Shown: positions 27,750 to 37,009 of the stretch, in pieces
Layout: every line of letters begins with the position of its first letter
How positions within the stretch are numbered: position 1 is the stretch's first letter
The notes under the pieces: model-generated
Databases searched by the model: none
What the model was told of the DNA's origin: nothing
The model's input: only the letters and a program-made list of their open reading frames with translations
Program-made: the position numbers and the translations under genes
NCBI GenBank assembly: GCA_036278735.1
Contig: DASUKM010000016.1
Location: forward strand, 61,779-125,778
Source of the DNA: DASUKM01 sp036278735
GTDB taxonomy: Bacteria; Acidobacteriota; Vicinamibacteria; Vicinamibacterales; 2-12-FULL-66-21
Direction of reading: 5' to 3'
DNA: 64,000 nucleotides

Positions 27750-29080
27750 GCGGAGCGGGGCACGTCGTGCGGAACGGGAACGGAGCGCGGGGGGGTACCG
27801 GAGGTTCGGACCGCCCCTTTCGGGAGCGACGACATCACCTGTGCTCCCGCCGGCACGGTGCGGGCGCGCCGCGCGAGCCAGCCGGGCACCGGCTCCATGG
27901 CCCCCGGCGGCCGCTGCCGCAGGTCGGCGAACATGTCCAGGTACTTGCGCTCGATCACCGGCCACGCGTAGTGACGCGCGAAGTACTCGCGGCCGTTGGC
28001 GCCAAGACGCGCGTTGAGCGGCCCCTTCGACTCGAGCGCGTAGAGCGCTTCCGCGAACTCCTCGTAGTTCGAATAGAACAGCCCCGCATTGCTGCGGAGG
28101 CACTGGCCCTGGAGCACGTCGCACGCGGCGTTGGCGAGCACCGGACGGCCGAGCGCCCACGCTTCGAGCGCCACCATCGAGAGGCTCTCGAAGTACGACG
28201 GCATGATCAGCAGATCGGCGGCGGCAAGCGCGTCGAACTTGTCGGCGTCCTTCAGGAACCCGAGGTGATGAATCCGCGGATGGGCGGGCACTTCGATGAT
28301 CGGCCGCCCCACGAGGACCAGATCGAGGCCGCGCGGATACGCGTCGGCGTATCGCCGGAAATGGGAGAACAGTTCGCGGCAGCCCTTGTTCTCGTCGATG
28401 CGGCCGACGTAGATCGCAAACGGCCTGTCGATTCGGAACGTGCGCCGGAACCGGCCGGGGTCGGTCCGCGCCGGCACGTCGGAGCCGACGCCGACGATCT
28501 TCCCAGGCACGGCGGTGTTGCCCGCGACCCCCTGGATCATCGCGCGCTCCTCGGGAGAGTTGTACATCACTCCCCGGACGCCGCGAAAGATGGGGGCGAA
28601 CAGCGACAACCCGATGGCTGGATCGCGTTCGGCCGTCGGGACGAGCACCGCCTTCCCGGGCACGCGGCGCGCCAGATGCCAGGCGTGGTAATAGCGATAG
28701 CTGAAGAGAAGGATGAACTCGAACCGGCCGGCATTGGCCGCGGCGTACTCGACGAGCGCCGGACTGGCGGGCCCTTCGCTTTCGAGCCACGACAGCTCGT
28801 CGGCGAGGGAGTGCGTCTGCTCGAACACGCGCCGCGAGCGCCGGCCGAACTGTTCCGGATCGCGCTCGTGCGCGACAGGGAAGCGGCGCACGGTGACGCC
28901 GTCGATCTGCTCGACGTCGGCGGCGTACGTGTTCTTCCAGGTCACGTAATCGCGCGCGCACGTCGTCAGGACTTCGACGGACGCGTGGCGCGCCAGGCGC
29001 CTGGCGATGTAGCGCGCGTGCAGCTCCGCGCCGCCGTTGACCTCGGCGCCGTACCGCTGGACGACGACCGCGAGGTTCAC
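27746..29080 (-). CDS. Glycosyltransferase family 4 (type A')
   Basis: 444 residues. MNLAVVVQRYGAEVNGGAELHARYIA parallels the gene at 24185. The second domain has AIYVGRIDENKGCRELF and LLIMPSYFESLSMVALEAWALGRPVLAN. The C-terminal tail after residue about 405 (ARRARTVPAGAQVMSSLPKG...) is low in structure and unlike GT4 enzymes. It follows the coiled-coil gene with an ATGA overlap. The type A, B, B', A' order suggests duplication of a pair of transferases. Confidence 0.9.
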   Translation of the reverse strand: MNLAVVVQRYGAEVNGGAELHARYIARRLARHASVEVLTTCARDYVTWKNTYAADVEQIDGVTVRRFPVAHERDPEQFGRRSRRVFEQTHSLADELSWLESEGPASPALVEYAAANAGRFEFILLFSYRYYHAWHLARRVPGKAVLVPTAERDPAIGLSLFAPIFRGVRGVMYNSPEERAMIQGVAGNTAVPGKIVGVGSDVPARTDPGRFRRTFRIDRPFAIYVGRIDENKGCRELFSHFRRYADAYPRGLDLVLVGRPIIEVPAHPRIHHLGFLKDADKFDALAAADLLIMPSYFESLSMVALEAWALGRPVLANAACDVLQGQCLRSNAGLFYSNYEEFAEALYALESKGPLNARLGANGREYFARHYAWPVIERKYLDMFADLRQRPPGAMEPVPGWLARRARTVPAGAQVMSSLPKGAVRTSGTPPRSVPVPHDVPRSA

Positions 29081-29823
29081 GACTCGGACGGCTCGGCTTC
29101 GAATCCGGCGGCCGCGTCGGCCGGCGGTTCGGCCGGGCCCGGCTCCGTCCCACCCGGCTCGCCAGGCGCCCCCTGTCCGGGACGCCGGCGGCCCCGCCGG
29201 CGCCGTCGCCGCGTGCGCCGCTCGTTGCCGTCCTGATCGAGCTGGTTGGCGGCGGGGGCCGACGCGGTGGTCGGCGGCTGGAGCGGCGCCACGCTGCCGG
29301 GACGGTACTGGACCACCCCCTCGAGGGCGCGCGCCCGGCGTTCGTCGAAATCGAGGCGGCTCGCGATCGACTCGAGGCGCATCTTGAGGTTCTTCACCTC
29401 GATGCTCGTCCGCGTCAGCTCGACGACGAGGTTGTGCAGGATCTCGTACTGAATCGGCTGCGCCTCGTTCAGCTTCGACTGGATGTGCAGCGCCTCGATG
29501 AGCGGGCCGGGGTTGAAGAACAGCTTGAGGATCGGCCGAAGCAGCTTCCGGAGGAAGCGCACCGGCGCGCGATGCGACTCGAACAGCGTGTCGGCCTCGA
29601 ACGCGAAGTTCACCGGCGATTCGCGCGACTGGCGCTGGAACTGCCGGAGCAGATCCGAGCGGATCCCGCGCGGATCGAGGAACGTCTCGAGCTTCACGTC
29701 GGCGAGCTGGCGGATCTCGTCTTCGGTGTAGTCGACGCCGCGCTTGTCGCGGATCCGCGTCCGGATCTGGCGCATGATCTGCTCGACGTCGACGTGGTCG
29801 GAGCGAACGGAAAAATCAGACAT
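29077..29823 (-). CDS. Unknown protein with helical core and Arg-rich tail, glycan-operon member
   Basis: 248 residues. The N-terminal and middle parts are helical (VDVEQIMRQIRTRIRDKRG, LHNLVVELTRTSIEVKNLKMRLESIASRL), the latter a probable coiled coil; ILKLFFNPGPLIEALHIQSK is amphipathic. The C-terminus has a strongly basic cluster (RRTRRRRRRGRRRPG) followed by a Pro/Gly/Ala-rich acidic tail. No catalytic motif was seen. The position at the head of four GT4 genes, with an ATGA overlap into the first, suggests an accessory or scaffolding role for the transferases (inference). Translation is coupled to the GT run. Confidence 0.75.
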   Translation of the reverse strand: MSDFSVRSDHVDVEQIMRQIRTRIRDKRGVDYTEDEIRQLADVKLETFLDPRGIRSDLLRQFQRQSRESPVNFAFEADTLFESHRAPVRFLRKLLRPILKLFFNPGPLIEALHIQSKLNEAQPIQYEILHNLVVELTRTSIEVKNLKMRLESIASRLDFDERRARALEGVVQYRPGSVAPLQPPTTASAPAANQLDQDGNERRTRRRRRRGRRRPGQGAPGEPGGTEPGPAEPPADAAAGFEAEPSES

Positions 29824-29835
29824 TGCGTGAAATGA

Positions 29836-31092
29836 TCACCGGCGCTTGTGCGCGAACTCCGGCGCCTGCCGGATGCACGTGCCAAGGATGCCGAACGAGG
29901 TGGCGAGCGCGCGGGCGCCCGTGCGCGCCAGCTCCGGCGCGTCGGTGCCCACCGACGGATAGCCGTCGGCGTCGGCGGTCACGTGCTCCCAGTTGCGGAA
30001 CAGGCGGCCCCACGGGCTCTCGAGCGCGTCGTGCATCATGCGCTTCGCGTTCACGGGATACCAGTAGCTGTCGTGGTACAGGACGCTCGCGATGTAGGCC
30101 CACGGCGCGAGCACCGTCTTGAGGGACCACTCGACCGGCTTCTTCATCGGGCCCCAGTAGATCTTGTGCTGCATCCGCGAGGCGAACGTCATCTTTTCGA
30201 ACGGCCCGACGAAATGCCAGTTCTCGGCCGCGGCCGAGGCGTCCCCCACCATTTCGATGTCGCGCGGATCCGCGCACCCGAGCCCGCGGTCGTGCGCCAT
30301 CCGCAGGAACTTGATCTTCATCGGATCGAAGCCCATCAGCCGCGCCGCGGTCGCGTCGATCGCCACCTGGTCGGCGCTCGCGAGGAGCACGTTCTTCACG
30401 TACGGACGCATGCAGCGCGGCCCCGGCCCGTCGCCGGCGAACGTCCCGTCCATCACCGCGAAGACGCCGCGATGGATCTTTTTCTGGATCATCAGCAGAT
30501 CGACGAGCGTCTCGTGGATGACCGGATGCGTCCAGTGACGGTGCTCGTTGAGCAGCCCGCCGAACGCGTTCTTCATCGCCCCTGTCGAGGTCGTGAAGAC
30601 GTGCGTCTTGACCGTCGGCAGGTGGATGATGTTCTCGCCGATGAAGCGCTTCGGGATCATGAAGCCCTTCGGGTAGACCTCGTTGAGGCAGGTGAACTGC
30701 TTCGTGAGGTCCCCGACGGCGTCGCGGATGTTGATCCACTCCTCGGTCTCGTAGATGTGGACGTTGCGCAGCCCGTGCGCGTCGACGACGTTGACCTGCT
30801 TGTTCTCGCGCTCCCCCAGGTGGGCGTCGATCACCACCGTCCGGTTGTGGCAGGCGTGCACGAGCGACGGATCGTACCCGTCCTGCTTCATCGCCCGGAT
30901 CACCCCTTCGAGCTGCCACGGGGTCGTCGAGGCGCTGGGATAGAAGAAGTGCCAGGAGATGTTGACCTTCAGCGCGGTGTCGGCATCACGGGCGACGACG
31001 TCCTGATAGCCGGCGAGGTTCATCAGCGAGTGATAGTCCCGCAGCACGGTCGCGGGGCTGGTGCGAAGAATGGCGACTCTGGATTTGGGCAT
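29836..31092 (-). CDS. DUF362-domain protein
   Basis: 418 residues. Features of the DUF362 family include VKTHVFTTSTGAMKNAFGGLL, the NISWHF/NKQVNVVDAH region and VAIDATAARLMGFDP toward the C-terminal half. I see no CxxCxxC ferredoxin motif, which some DUF362 proteins carry. The biochemical role is unknown; members are often found near redox or cofactor and surface-polysaccharide genes. It starts one base after the UbiA gene stop and ends 12 bp before the helical protein gene, so it is part of the same operon. Confidence 0.85.
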   Translation of the reverse strand: MPKSRVAILRTSPATVLRDYHSLMNLAGYQDVVARDADTALKVNISWHFFYPSASTTPWQLEGVIRAMKQDGYDPSLVHACHNRTVVIDAHLGERENKQVNVVDAHGLRNVHIYETEEWINIRDAVGDLTKQFTCLNEVYPKGFMIPKRFIGENIIHLPTVKTHVFTTSTGAMKNAFGGLLNEHRHWTHPVIHETLVDLLMIQKKIHRGVFAVMDGTFAGDGPGPRCMRPYVKNVLLASADQVAIDATAARLMGFDPMKIKFLRMAHDRGLGCADPRDIEMVGDASAAAENWHFVGPFEKMTFASRMQHKIYWGPMKKPVEWSLKTVLAPWAYIASVLYHDSYWYPVNAKRMMHDALESPWGRLFRNWEHVTADADGYPSVGTDAPELARTGARALATSFGILGTCIRQAPEFAHKRR

Positions 31093-31093
31093 C

Positions 31094-32071
31094 TCAACCG
31101 ATCCGGACGCCGAACAGCAGTCCGGGTCCGTAGATAATCACGGCCATCGTCAGCGCCCACAGCGCGACGCACGCGAGCAGCGGCCGATCGTTCAACAGCA
31201 TGTCCGCCGGGCTGCCGCCGCCCGCCTTCTGGTGCACGAGATAGAGGTAGCGGAAGATGCCGTACAGCGGGAACACGAGCGTGAGGCCGAGCCGGTCCGT
31301 GTGGAACTTCTCGACCGTTTCCGGGCTGACCGTATAGATCGCATACGTGACCAGCGTCGACGCCGTCACGACGGCGATCATCTGATCCAGCAGGTACGGA
31401 CTGTATTCCTGCAGGATGCGCCGGTGGCTGGTGGCCCCGTCCGCCAGCAGCACGAGTTCGTGCCGGCGCTTGCTCAGCGCGAGGAACAGCGCGAGCAGAA
31501 TCGTCAGGATGAGCAGCCAGTGGCTGATTGCCACGTCGACGGCGACCGCGCCGGCGACCGCGCGCAGCGCAAACCCGACCGCGATCGTCAGCACGTCGAT
31601 GATCACGATGCGCTTCAGGGGGCCGGAATACAACGCGAGCAGGCCGACGTAGGCCGCGGCGACGAGCAGGAACGCCGGCGAGAGCAGCCACGCCGACCCG
31701 AGCGCCGCGGAGGCGAGCACGACGGCGGTGGCCATGGCGACCGCCGGGGACACGGTGCCCGAGGCGATCGGCCGCCGGCGCTTGAGCGGGTGCAGCCGGT
31801 CGGCGTCGCGATCGGCCACGTCGTTGACGAGATACACCACGCCGGAGAGCGCGCAGAAAATCGCGAAGGCGGCCACGCTGCGCTCGATCGCCTGCACGTC
31901 GAGCAGACGCTGCCCGAACATCAGCCCCGCGAAGACGATCAGATTCTTCGTCCACTGCGAGGGGCGGAGCGACAGCAGTAATCCGACGGCCACCGGGCGT
32001 ACCGGCGCGTCGACGCGCTCGAGGGTCGCGTCGGCCGAGGGAACGAGGCCGGGAATGGTATGTTGCGCCAT
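31094..32071 (-). CDS. Decaprenyl-phosphate phosphoribosyltransferase-like UbiA prenyltransferase
   Basis: 325 residues with about nine membrane helices. The first aspartate-rich motif NDVADRDADRLHPLKRRRP matches the UbiA subgroup represented by mycobacterial Rv3806c, which transfers phosphoribose from PRPP to decaprenyl phosphate on the way to the arabinose donor. SLRPSQWTKNLIVFAGLMF at the N-terminus also fits. Later, YSGPLKRIVIIDV and a conserved RHELVLL segment are present. Adjacent GT4 genes suggest a lipid-linked pentose used in a surface glycan. The epimerase genes of the pathway are not in the window, so product identity is inferred. Confidence 0.85.
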   Translation of the reverse strand: MAQHTIPGLVPSADATLERVDAPVRPVAVGLLLSLRPSQWTKNLIVFAGLMFGQRLLDVQAIERSVAAFAIFCALSGVVYLVNDVADRDADRLHPLKRRRPIASGTVSPAVAMATAVVLASAALGSAWLLSPAFLLVAAAYVGLLALYSGPLKRIVIIDVLTIAVGFALRAVAGAVAVDVAISHWLLILTILLALFLALSKRRHELVLLADGATSHRRILQEYSPYLLDQMIAVVTASTLVTYAIYTVSPETVEKFHTDRLGLTLVFPLYGIFRYLYLVHQKAGGGSPADMLLNDRPLLACVALWALTMAVIIYGPGLLFGVRIG

Positions 32072-32106
32072 GCGCGGAACCGTCGCGCGGCGGGCGTGCG
32101 CGTCTG

Positions 32107-32445
32107 CTACTGGAAGCTCTTTATCGCGTCGGCTTCCGCGTCATACGTTTCGAAGACGGTCAGCAGCTTCGTGATGGCCAGCAGATCCTGAATCCGCTTG
32201 GTCAGGTTGAGCAGCTTCAGCTTCCCCCCCTGGCGGCTCACCGTCGTATACGTGCGCACGATCTCGCCGAGGCCTGCGCTGTCGATGTACGGCACGCCCT
32301 CGAGGTTGAGCAGCAGTTGCTTGCGATCCTGCTGGATGAGCGAGTTGATTTTGTCCTTGAGCAGCTCGTCGCCTTCCCCCAAGGTCATCTTCCCCTTCAG
32401 GTCGAGAATCGTCACTCCGTCGACGACGCGTTCGTCGATCTGCAT
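32107..32445 (-). CDS. STAS-domain anti-sigma factor antagonist
   Basis: 112 residues, the size of SpoIIAA-type antagonists. VTILDLKGKMTLGEGDELL and LLLNLEGVPYIDSAGLGEIV contain the phosphorylatable Ser in DSAGLGE. Such proteins bind serine-kinase anti-sigma factors in a partner-switching cascade. No kinase or sigma gene is adjacent. It is 35 bp upstream of the UbiA gene in the same direction and may be transcribed with the glycan operon. A TTGACA on the minus strand at 32588-32593 could be its promoter. Confidence 0.9.
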   Translation of the reverse strand: MQIDERVVDGVTILDLKGKMTLGEGDELLKDKINSLIQQDRKQLLLNLEGVPYIDSAGLGEIVRTYTTVSRQGGKLKLLNLTKRIQDLLAITKLLTVFETYDAEADAIKSFQ

Positions 32446-32563
32446 TACGCGCTCTCCTGTTCCTCAACCCCGCCACGCCGCCGCCACCCGCGGATCCGCT
32501 TCGGGACGGGCGTCCGCCGAAAGCCTGATCAGGCCTTTGTCATTGTACGAAAAAAGACCGGCC

Positions 32564-32593
32564 AGCGTACTACGGAAGTGCCGATAGTGTCAA
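32564..32593 (-). promoter_or_regulatory. Possible promoter for STAS gene and glycan operon
   Basis: The minus strand has a consensus -35 TTGACA (32593 to 32588), an 18-bp spacer and a weak -10 TACGCT. It lies about 120 bp upstream of the STAS start. The rest of the 187-bp gap to the RND gene includes only a short palindrome GCCTGATCAGGC near 32523. Confidence 0.3.
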
Positions 32594-32632
32594 TTTTTCC
32601 AGACACTTGCGGCGTTTGTCGTCCCCGGCGGG

Positions 32633-35600
32633 CTACCCGGTCGCGCCGCGATGGGTCACCCCGCCGATGCGCTCCCGCATCGTCTCGATCACGACGTACA
32701 GCACCGGAATGAACACGATGTTCAGGAAGGTCGAGACCACCATCCCGCCCGCCACGGTGGTGCCGACCGAATGGCGCGCCTCCTGCCCGGCGCCCGTCGC
32801 GAACACGAGCGGCAGTACCCCCAGGATGAAGGCGAGCGAGGTCATCAGGATCGGACGGACCCGGATGCGCCCGGCCTCGATCGCCGCCTCGACGATCCCC
32901 AGCCCGCGCTCGCGGAGCTGTTCGGCGAATTCGACGATCAGGATCGCGTTCTTCGCGGCGAGCCCGATCAGCATGACGAGCCCGACCTGACAGTAGACGT
33001 CGTTGGCCAGCCCGCGCACCCACTGCGCGGACAGCGCCCCGAGCACGGCCAGCGGCACGCCGAGCAGCACGATGAACGGCAGCACGAGCGACTCGTACTG
33101 CGCCGCCAGCGTGAGGTAGACGAGCAGCAGCGCGAGGCCGAAGATCAGGATCGACTGCCGTCCGGCTTTCGTCTCTTCGAGCGAAATGCCCGACCAGGCG
33201 AACGTCATGCCGGCCGGCAGCATCTTCGCCGAGAGCTGCTCCATTTCCTTCAGGGCGTCCCCCGAGCTGACGCCCGGCGCGGCCGATCCGTTCAGCGTCG
33301 CCGACCGGAACAGGTCGAAATGCGAGATCACCTGAGGCGCCGTCGTCTCCTGCATCGAGATGACGCTCTCGAGCGGCACCATCTGGCCGGTCTTCGTCCG
33401 GCCATAGATCTGGCCGAGGTCCTTCGCGTTCGATCGGTACTGTTTGTCGGCCTGCACGTACACGCGGTACGCGCGGTTGTTGAACTGGAAGTCGTTCACG
33501 TAGGCGGACCCGAGCAGCGTCTGGAGCGCGTCGGTGACCTCGCTCAGCGGCAGTCCCTCCGCGAGCGCGCGCCCCCTGTCGATGCTGACGAGCAGTTGCG
33601 GGTCGTTGGCCGTGAAGGCCGTGAACACGCCGCGCAGCTTCGGATCGCGATTGGCCGCCCCCACCAGGCCCTGCGCCGCACTCGCCAGCGCGGTGATGTC
33701 GGTGCCGGTCTGGTCCAGCAGGTTGAACTCGAATCCGCCGAACCGGCTCAGTCCCGGGATCGCCGGCGGCGAAAACGGAATGACGATCGCCCCCGGGATG
33801 CTGAGCAGCTGTGGCGTGACGCGTCCGAGTACCGCCTGCGCCGAATGGCTGGCGCCCTTCCGCTCGTCGAACGGCTTCAGGCTCGCGAAGATGATCCCCT
33901 GGTTCGGAGCCGCGCCGCTGAAGCTGAAGCCCATCACCGAGAACACGCCGAGCACGTCCGGCTCGTGCATCAGGATTTGCTCGGCCTGTCTCGCAATGCC
34001 GGAGGTGTATTGGAGCGAGGCGCCCGCGGGCGCCTGCACCTGCGCGATGAAATACCCTTCGTCTTCGTCGGGCACGAACGCCTGCGGCACCGTGTCGTAG
34101 ACGAACACGGTCGCGGCGAGGCCGATGAAGAAGAGAAGGACGAGCAGCCATCGCGACGCCATGCCCCGGCGGATGAAACGCACGTAGCCCCGGGTGCCGG
34201 CGCCGATCGTCCGTTCGAAGAACGAGAAGAAGCGCCCCTTGTCGTGGTGCTCGCGGTCGAGCAGCAGCGCGGCGAGCGCGGGGGTCAGCGTGACCGCATT
34301 GAAGGCGGACAGCGCCACCGCGAACGCGATCGTCATCGAGAACTGCGCGTACAGCCGTCCGGTCGTTCCCGGGAAGAACGCGACGGGCACGAAGACGGCG
34401 ATCAGGACGAGGGCGGTCGCGATCACCGCGCCAATGACCTCGCGCATCGCGTCGACGGCGGCCTTGGCGGCCGGCACGCGGAAATCCTGGATATGGCGCT
34501 CGATGTTCTCGATCACCACGATCGCGTCGTCGACGACGATACCCGTGGCGAGAATAATGCCGAAGAGCGTCAGCGTGTTGATCGAGTAGCCGAGCAGCTT
34601 GATGAACGCGAAGGCTCCGACCAGCGAAACGGGGATCGTGATCACCGGGATGATCGTGCTGCGCCACGTCTGCAGGAAGACGAAGATCACGAGGACGACG
34701 AGGATGATGGCCTCGGCGAGGGTCTTGAGCACTTCGCGGATCGAGTCGTGCACGACCTGCGTCGTGTTCAGCGCGACCTGGAACTTCAGGCCCGGCGGAA
34801 AGTGCACGGCCAGCTGCGCCATCTCCGCCGCGACGCCGTTGGCGACGTCGAGGGCGTTGGCGGACGGCAGCTGGATGACGCCGAAGCCGACCGCCGGCCG
34901 CCCCTGAAACCGCAGCTGCGACGCGTAGGTCTCGGCCCCCAGTTCCGCGTGGCCGACGTCCTTCAGCCGCACCAGCGACCCATCGGCCCCCGCCTTGACG
35001 ATCATGTTGTCGAAGTCCGCCGCCTCCTGCAGGCGCCCCAGCACGCGGACGCTGATTTGGTACATCTGATTCGGAGGCGCCGGCTCCTGCCCGAGCGCGC
35101 CGGCCGCGACCTGGACGTTCTGCTCGCGCAGCGCGTTGTTGACGTCGTCGGCCGTAATCTGCCGCGCCGCCATGCGGGCGGGGTCGAGCCACAGCCGCAT
35201 CGAGTACTTGCGCTCCCCGAAGATCATGACGTCGCTGACGCCCGGCACGCGCTTGAGGGCGTCCTTCACGTAGACGTCGATGTAGTTGCTGAGGAAGAGC
35301 GAATCGTACTCGCCGTGCTCGGCGTAGACGCCGACCGCCATTACGAAGCCGGTCGCCTGCTTGTTGACGGTGACGCCGAGCGCGCGGACTTCCGTCGGCA
35401 GGCGGCCGAGCGCCTGCGACACGCGGTTCTGCACGTCGACCTGCGCCAGGTCCTGATTGCGCGTGACGTCGAAGGTCGCCGTAATGCTGGACACGCCGCT
35501 GCTCGTGCTCGACGACGTCAGGTAGATCATCCCCTCGGCGCCGTTGATGGCCTGTTCGAGAGGGGTGGTGACGGCGGTCTCGACCTCCTGCGCGTTGGCG

Positions 35601-35755
35601 CCGGTGTAGATCGCATTGACCGTGATCTGCGGCGGCGCAAGCGGCGGATACTGCGCCACCGGCATCGTGGGAATCGCGATGAGCCCCGCCAGGATGATGA
35701 CGAGCGAGCACACCGAGGCGAGGATAGGACGGCGAATGAAGGTGTCGACGAACAT
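32633..35755 (-). CDS. RND efflux transporter permease (HAE1/AcrB type)
   Basis: 1040 residues, the usual RND length. FVDTFIRRPILASVCSLVIILAG at the N-terminus, the proton-relay motif GIVVDDAIVVIENIERH in TM4 (two Asp), RPILMTSLAFILGVLPL and AKNAILIVEFAEQL are typical of hydrophobe/amphiphile efflux pumps such as AcrB and MexB. It would export drugs or lipids across the envelope by proton antiport with the adaptor encoded upstream (7-bp gap). No TolC-like outer-membrane factor or repressor gene is present nearby. Confidence 0.96.
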   Translation of the reverse strand: MFVDTFIRRPILASVCSLVIILAGLIAIPTMPVAQYPPLAPPQITVNAIYTGANAQEVETAVTTPLEQAINGAEGMIYLTSSSTSSGVSSITATFDVTRNQDLAQVDVQNRVSQALGRLPTEVRALGVTVNKQATGFVMAVGVYAEHGEYDSLFLSNYIDVYVKDALKRVPGVSDVMIFGERKYSMRLWLDPARMAARQITADDVNNALREQNVQVAAGALGQEPAPPNQMYQISVRVLGRLQEAADFDNMIVKAGADGSLVRLKDVGHAELGAETYASQLRFQGRPAVGFGVIQLPSANALDVANGVAAEMAQLAVHFPPGLKFQVALNTTQVVHDSIREVLKTLAEAIILVVLVIFVFLQTWRSTIIPVITIPVSLVGAFAFIKLLGYSINTLTLFGIILATGIVVDDAIVVIENIERHIQDFRVPAAKAAVDAMREVIGAVIATALVLIAVFVPVAFFPGTTGRLYAQFSMTIAFAVALSAFNAVTLTPALAALLLDREHHDKGRFFSFFERTIGAGTRGYVRFIRRGMASRWLLVLLFFIGLAATVFVYDTVPQAFVPDEDEGYFIAQVQAPAGASLQYTSGIARQAEQILMHEPDVLGVFSVMGFSFSGAAPNQGIIFASLKPFDERKGASHSAQAVLGRVTPQLLSIPGAIVIPFSPPAIPGLSRFGGFEFNLLDQTGTDITALASAAQGLVGAANRDPKLRGVFTAFTANDPQLLVSIDRGRALAEGLPLSEVTDALQTLLGSAYVNDFQFNNRAYRVYVQADKQYRSNAKDLGQIYGRTKTGQMVPLESVISMQETTAPQVISHFDLFRSATLNGSAAPGVSSGDALKEMEQLSAKMLPAGMTFAWSGISLEETKAGRQSILIFGLALLLVYLTLAAQYESLVLPFIVLLGVPLAVLGALSAQWVRGLANDVYCQVGLVMLIGLAAKNAILIVEFAEQLRERGLGIVEAAIEAGRIRVRPILMTSLAFILGVLPLVFATGAGQEARHSVGTTVAGGMVVSTFLNIVFIPVLYVVIETMRERIGGVTHRGATG

Positions 35756-35762
35756 GCGGCCG

Positions 35763-36875
35763 CTATTCCGGTCTGACCGGGACGCCGTCGGCGAGCTTCT
35801 GCACGCCGGAGACGATGATCTTGTCGCCGGCGTTCAGGCCCTTCGTGACGATGTAGTCGTTGCCCTGGATCGGACCCACCTCGATGGGATGCTGCCGCGC
35901 GACCAGCCCCTGGCCGGACGACTCGGCGACGAAGCAGAAATACTGTCCGCTGACGCGAACGACGGAGACGACCGGCACCAGCAGGCCGTCCGACGTTCGC
36001 CAGACGACTCGCGCGCGCACGAACTGCTGCACCTTGACGGAGGAGGGGACGTTGCGCAGCAGCGCCTTGGCGAGCACCGTCTGGGTGGCCGGATCGACAC
36101 GCGGGGCGACGAAGGTGATCGGATCGGCGGCGACCACGCGCCCGTCGGCGTCGAGCAGTTCGACCGGCAAGCCGGTCCGGAGGTCCGGGGCGCGGTCGAG
36201 CGGCACCTGGATGTAGACCTCGAGGCCCGCGTTGTCGTCGATCGTGGTGATCATCGTCGAGGTAATCACGCGGTCGCCGACACGCAGCGGCATGTCGCCG
36301 ACGATTCCCGCCGCGGGCGCCTTGACCGTGTAGTACTGAAGCTGCACGCGCCCCTCTTTGACCTGCGCGTCGAGCGCGTCGAGCGCGGCCTGGGCGGTTT
36401 TCAGCGAGTTCTCGGCCTGGTCGAACTCGGCCTTGCTGATCGCGCCGGCGTCGAGGAGCGCCTTCAGCCGCTGGACCTGCTGCGTCCAGTAGGTGACGTC
36501 GGCTTCGCGCGCCTGGCGGGTCGATTCGGTGCTCCGGACCGTCGCCGCCTGCTTTTCCGGATCGATCTGGACGAGCGGCTCGCCCGCCCGGACGTGGTCG
36601 CCGGACTTCACGAAGATGCGCGTGATCTTGCCTTCCACCTCGGGCTGCACGGTCGTCGAGTGCAGCGACCGGATGGTCGCGACGAATTCGGACGCGTCTT
36701 CGATCTTCTGCGGGCTCAGCGTGGTGATCTTGACGCCCATCGCCGGGGGACCCCCCTGACGCCCGCCGCCTCCCTGCGCTGCGGACGGGCCCGACCCGCC
36801 ACAGGCCGCCAGCGTCAGCAGGAGGAGGGCCGCCGGCGCGACGCCGCGCAGGTGCCAATTCGATTCATGGAACAT
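35763..36875 (-). CDS. RND periplasmic adaptor (membrane fusion) lipoprotein
   Basis: 370 residues from ATG 36875. It has a lipoprotein signal (GVAPAALLLLTLAACGGSG) with the acylated Cys, a beta-barrel and lipoyl half (VATIRSLHSTTVQPEVEGKITRIFVKSGDHVRAGEPLVQID), an alpha-hairpin (TYWTQQVQRLKALLDAGAISKAEFDQAENSLK), and a closing lipoyl half YTVKAPAAGIVGDMPLRVGDRV. It couples the RND permease to an outer-membrane channel. An upstream in-frame extension is not protein-like and is discarded. The Gly/Gln-rich linker follows the lipobox. Confidence 0.93.
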   Translation of the reverse strand: MFHESNWHLRGVAPAALLLLTLAACGGSGPSAAQGGGGRQGGPPAMGVKITTLSPQKIEDASEFVATIRSLHSTTVQPEVEGKITRIFVKSGDHVRAGEPLVQIDPEKQAATVRSTESTRQAREADVTYWTQQVQRLKALLDAGAISKAEFDQAENSLKTAQAALDALDAQVKEGRVQLQYYTVKAPAAGIVGDMPLRVGDRVITSTMITTIDDNAGLEVYIQVPLDRAPDLRTGLPVELLDADGRVVAADPITFVAPRVDPATQTVLAKALLRNVPSSVKVQQFVRARVVWRTSDGLLVPVVSVVRVSGQYFCFVAESSGQGLVARQHPIEVGPIQGNDYIVTKGLNAGDKIIVSGVQKLADGVPVRPE

Positions 36876-36956
36876 GGGATGACGTGTCTCCGCGGGAGCC
36901 TCGATCAGCGTGAGACGCCGGATCGCGGCGCCAGGGTTCTCAGGGGGCTGAAATGA

Positions 36957-36981
36957 AAAGGCCACGTGAGGCGTGGCCCTT
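36957..36981 (-). terminator. Rho-independent terminator after the zinc-ribbon gene
   Basis: On the minus strand a GC stem GGCCACG / CGTGGCC with loop CCTCA is followed by TTTTCATTT. It lies about 30 bp beyond the stop codon of the zinc-ribbon gene and isolates it from the efflux operon. Confidence 0.85.
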
Positions 36982-37009
36982 GTCGACTCAGGCCGGTTCG
37001 GCGTACGAC

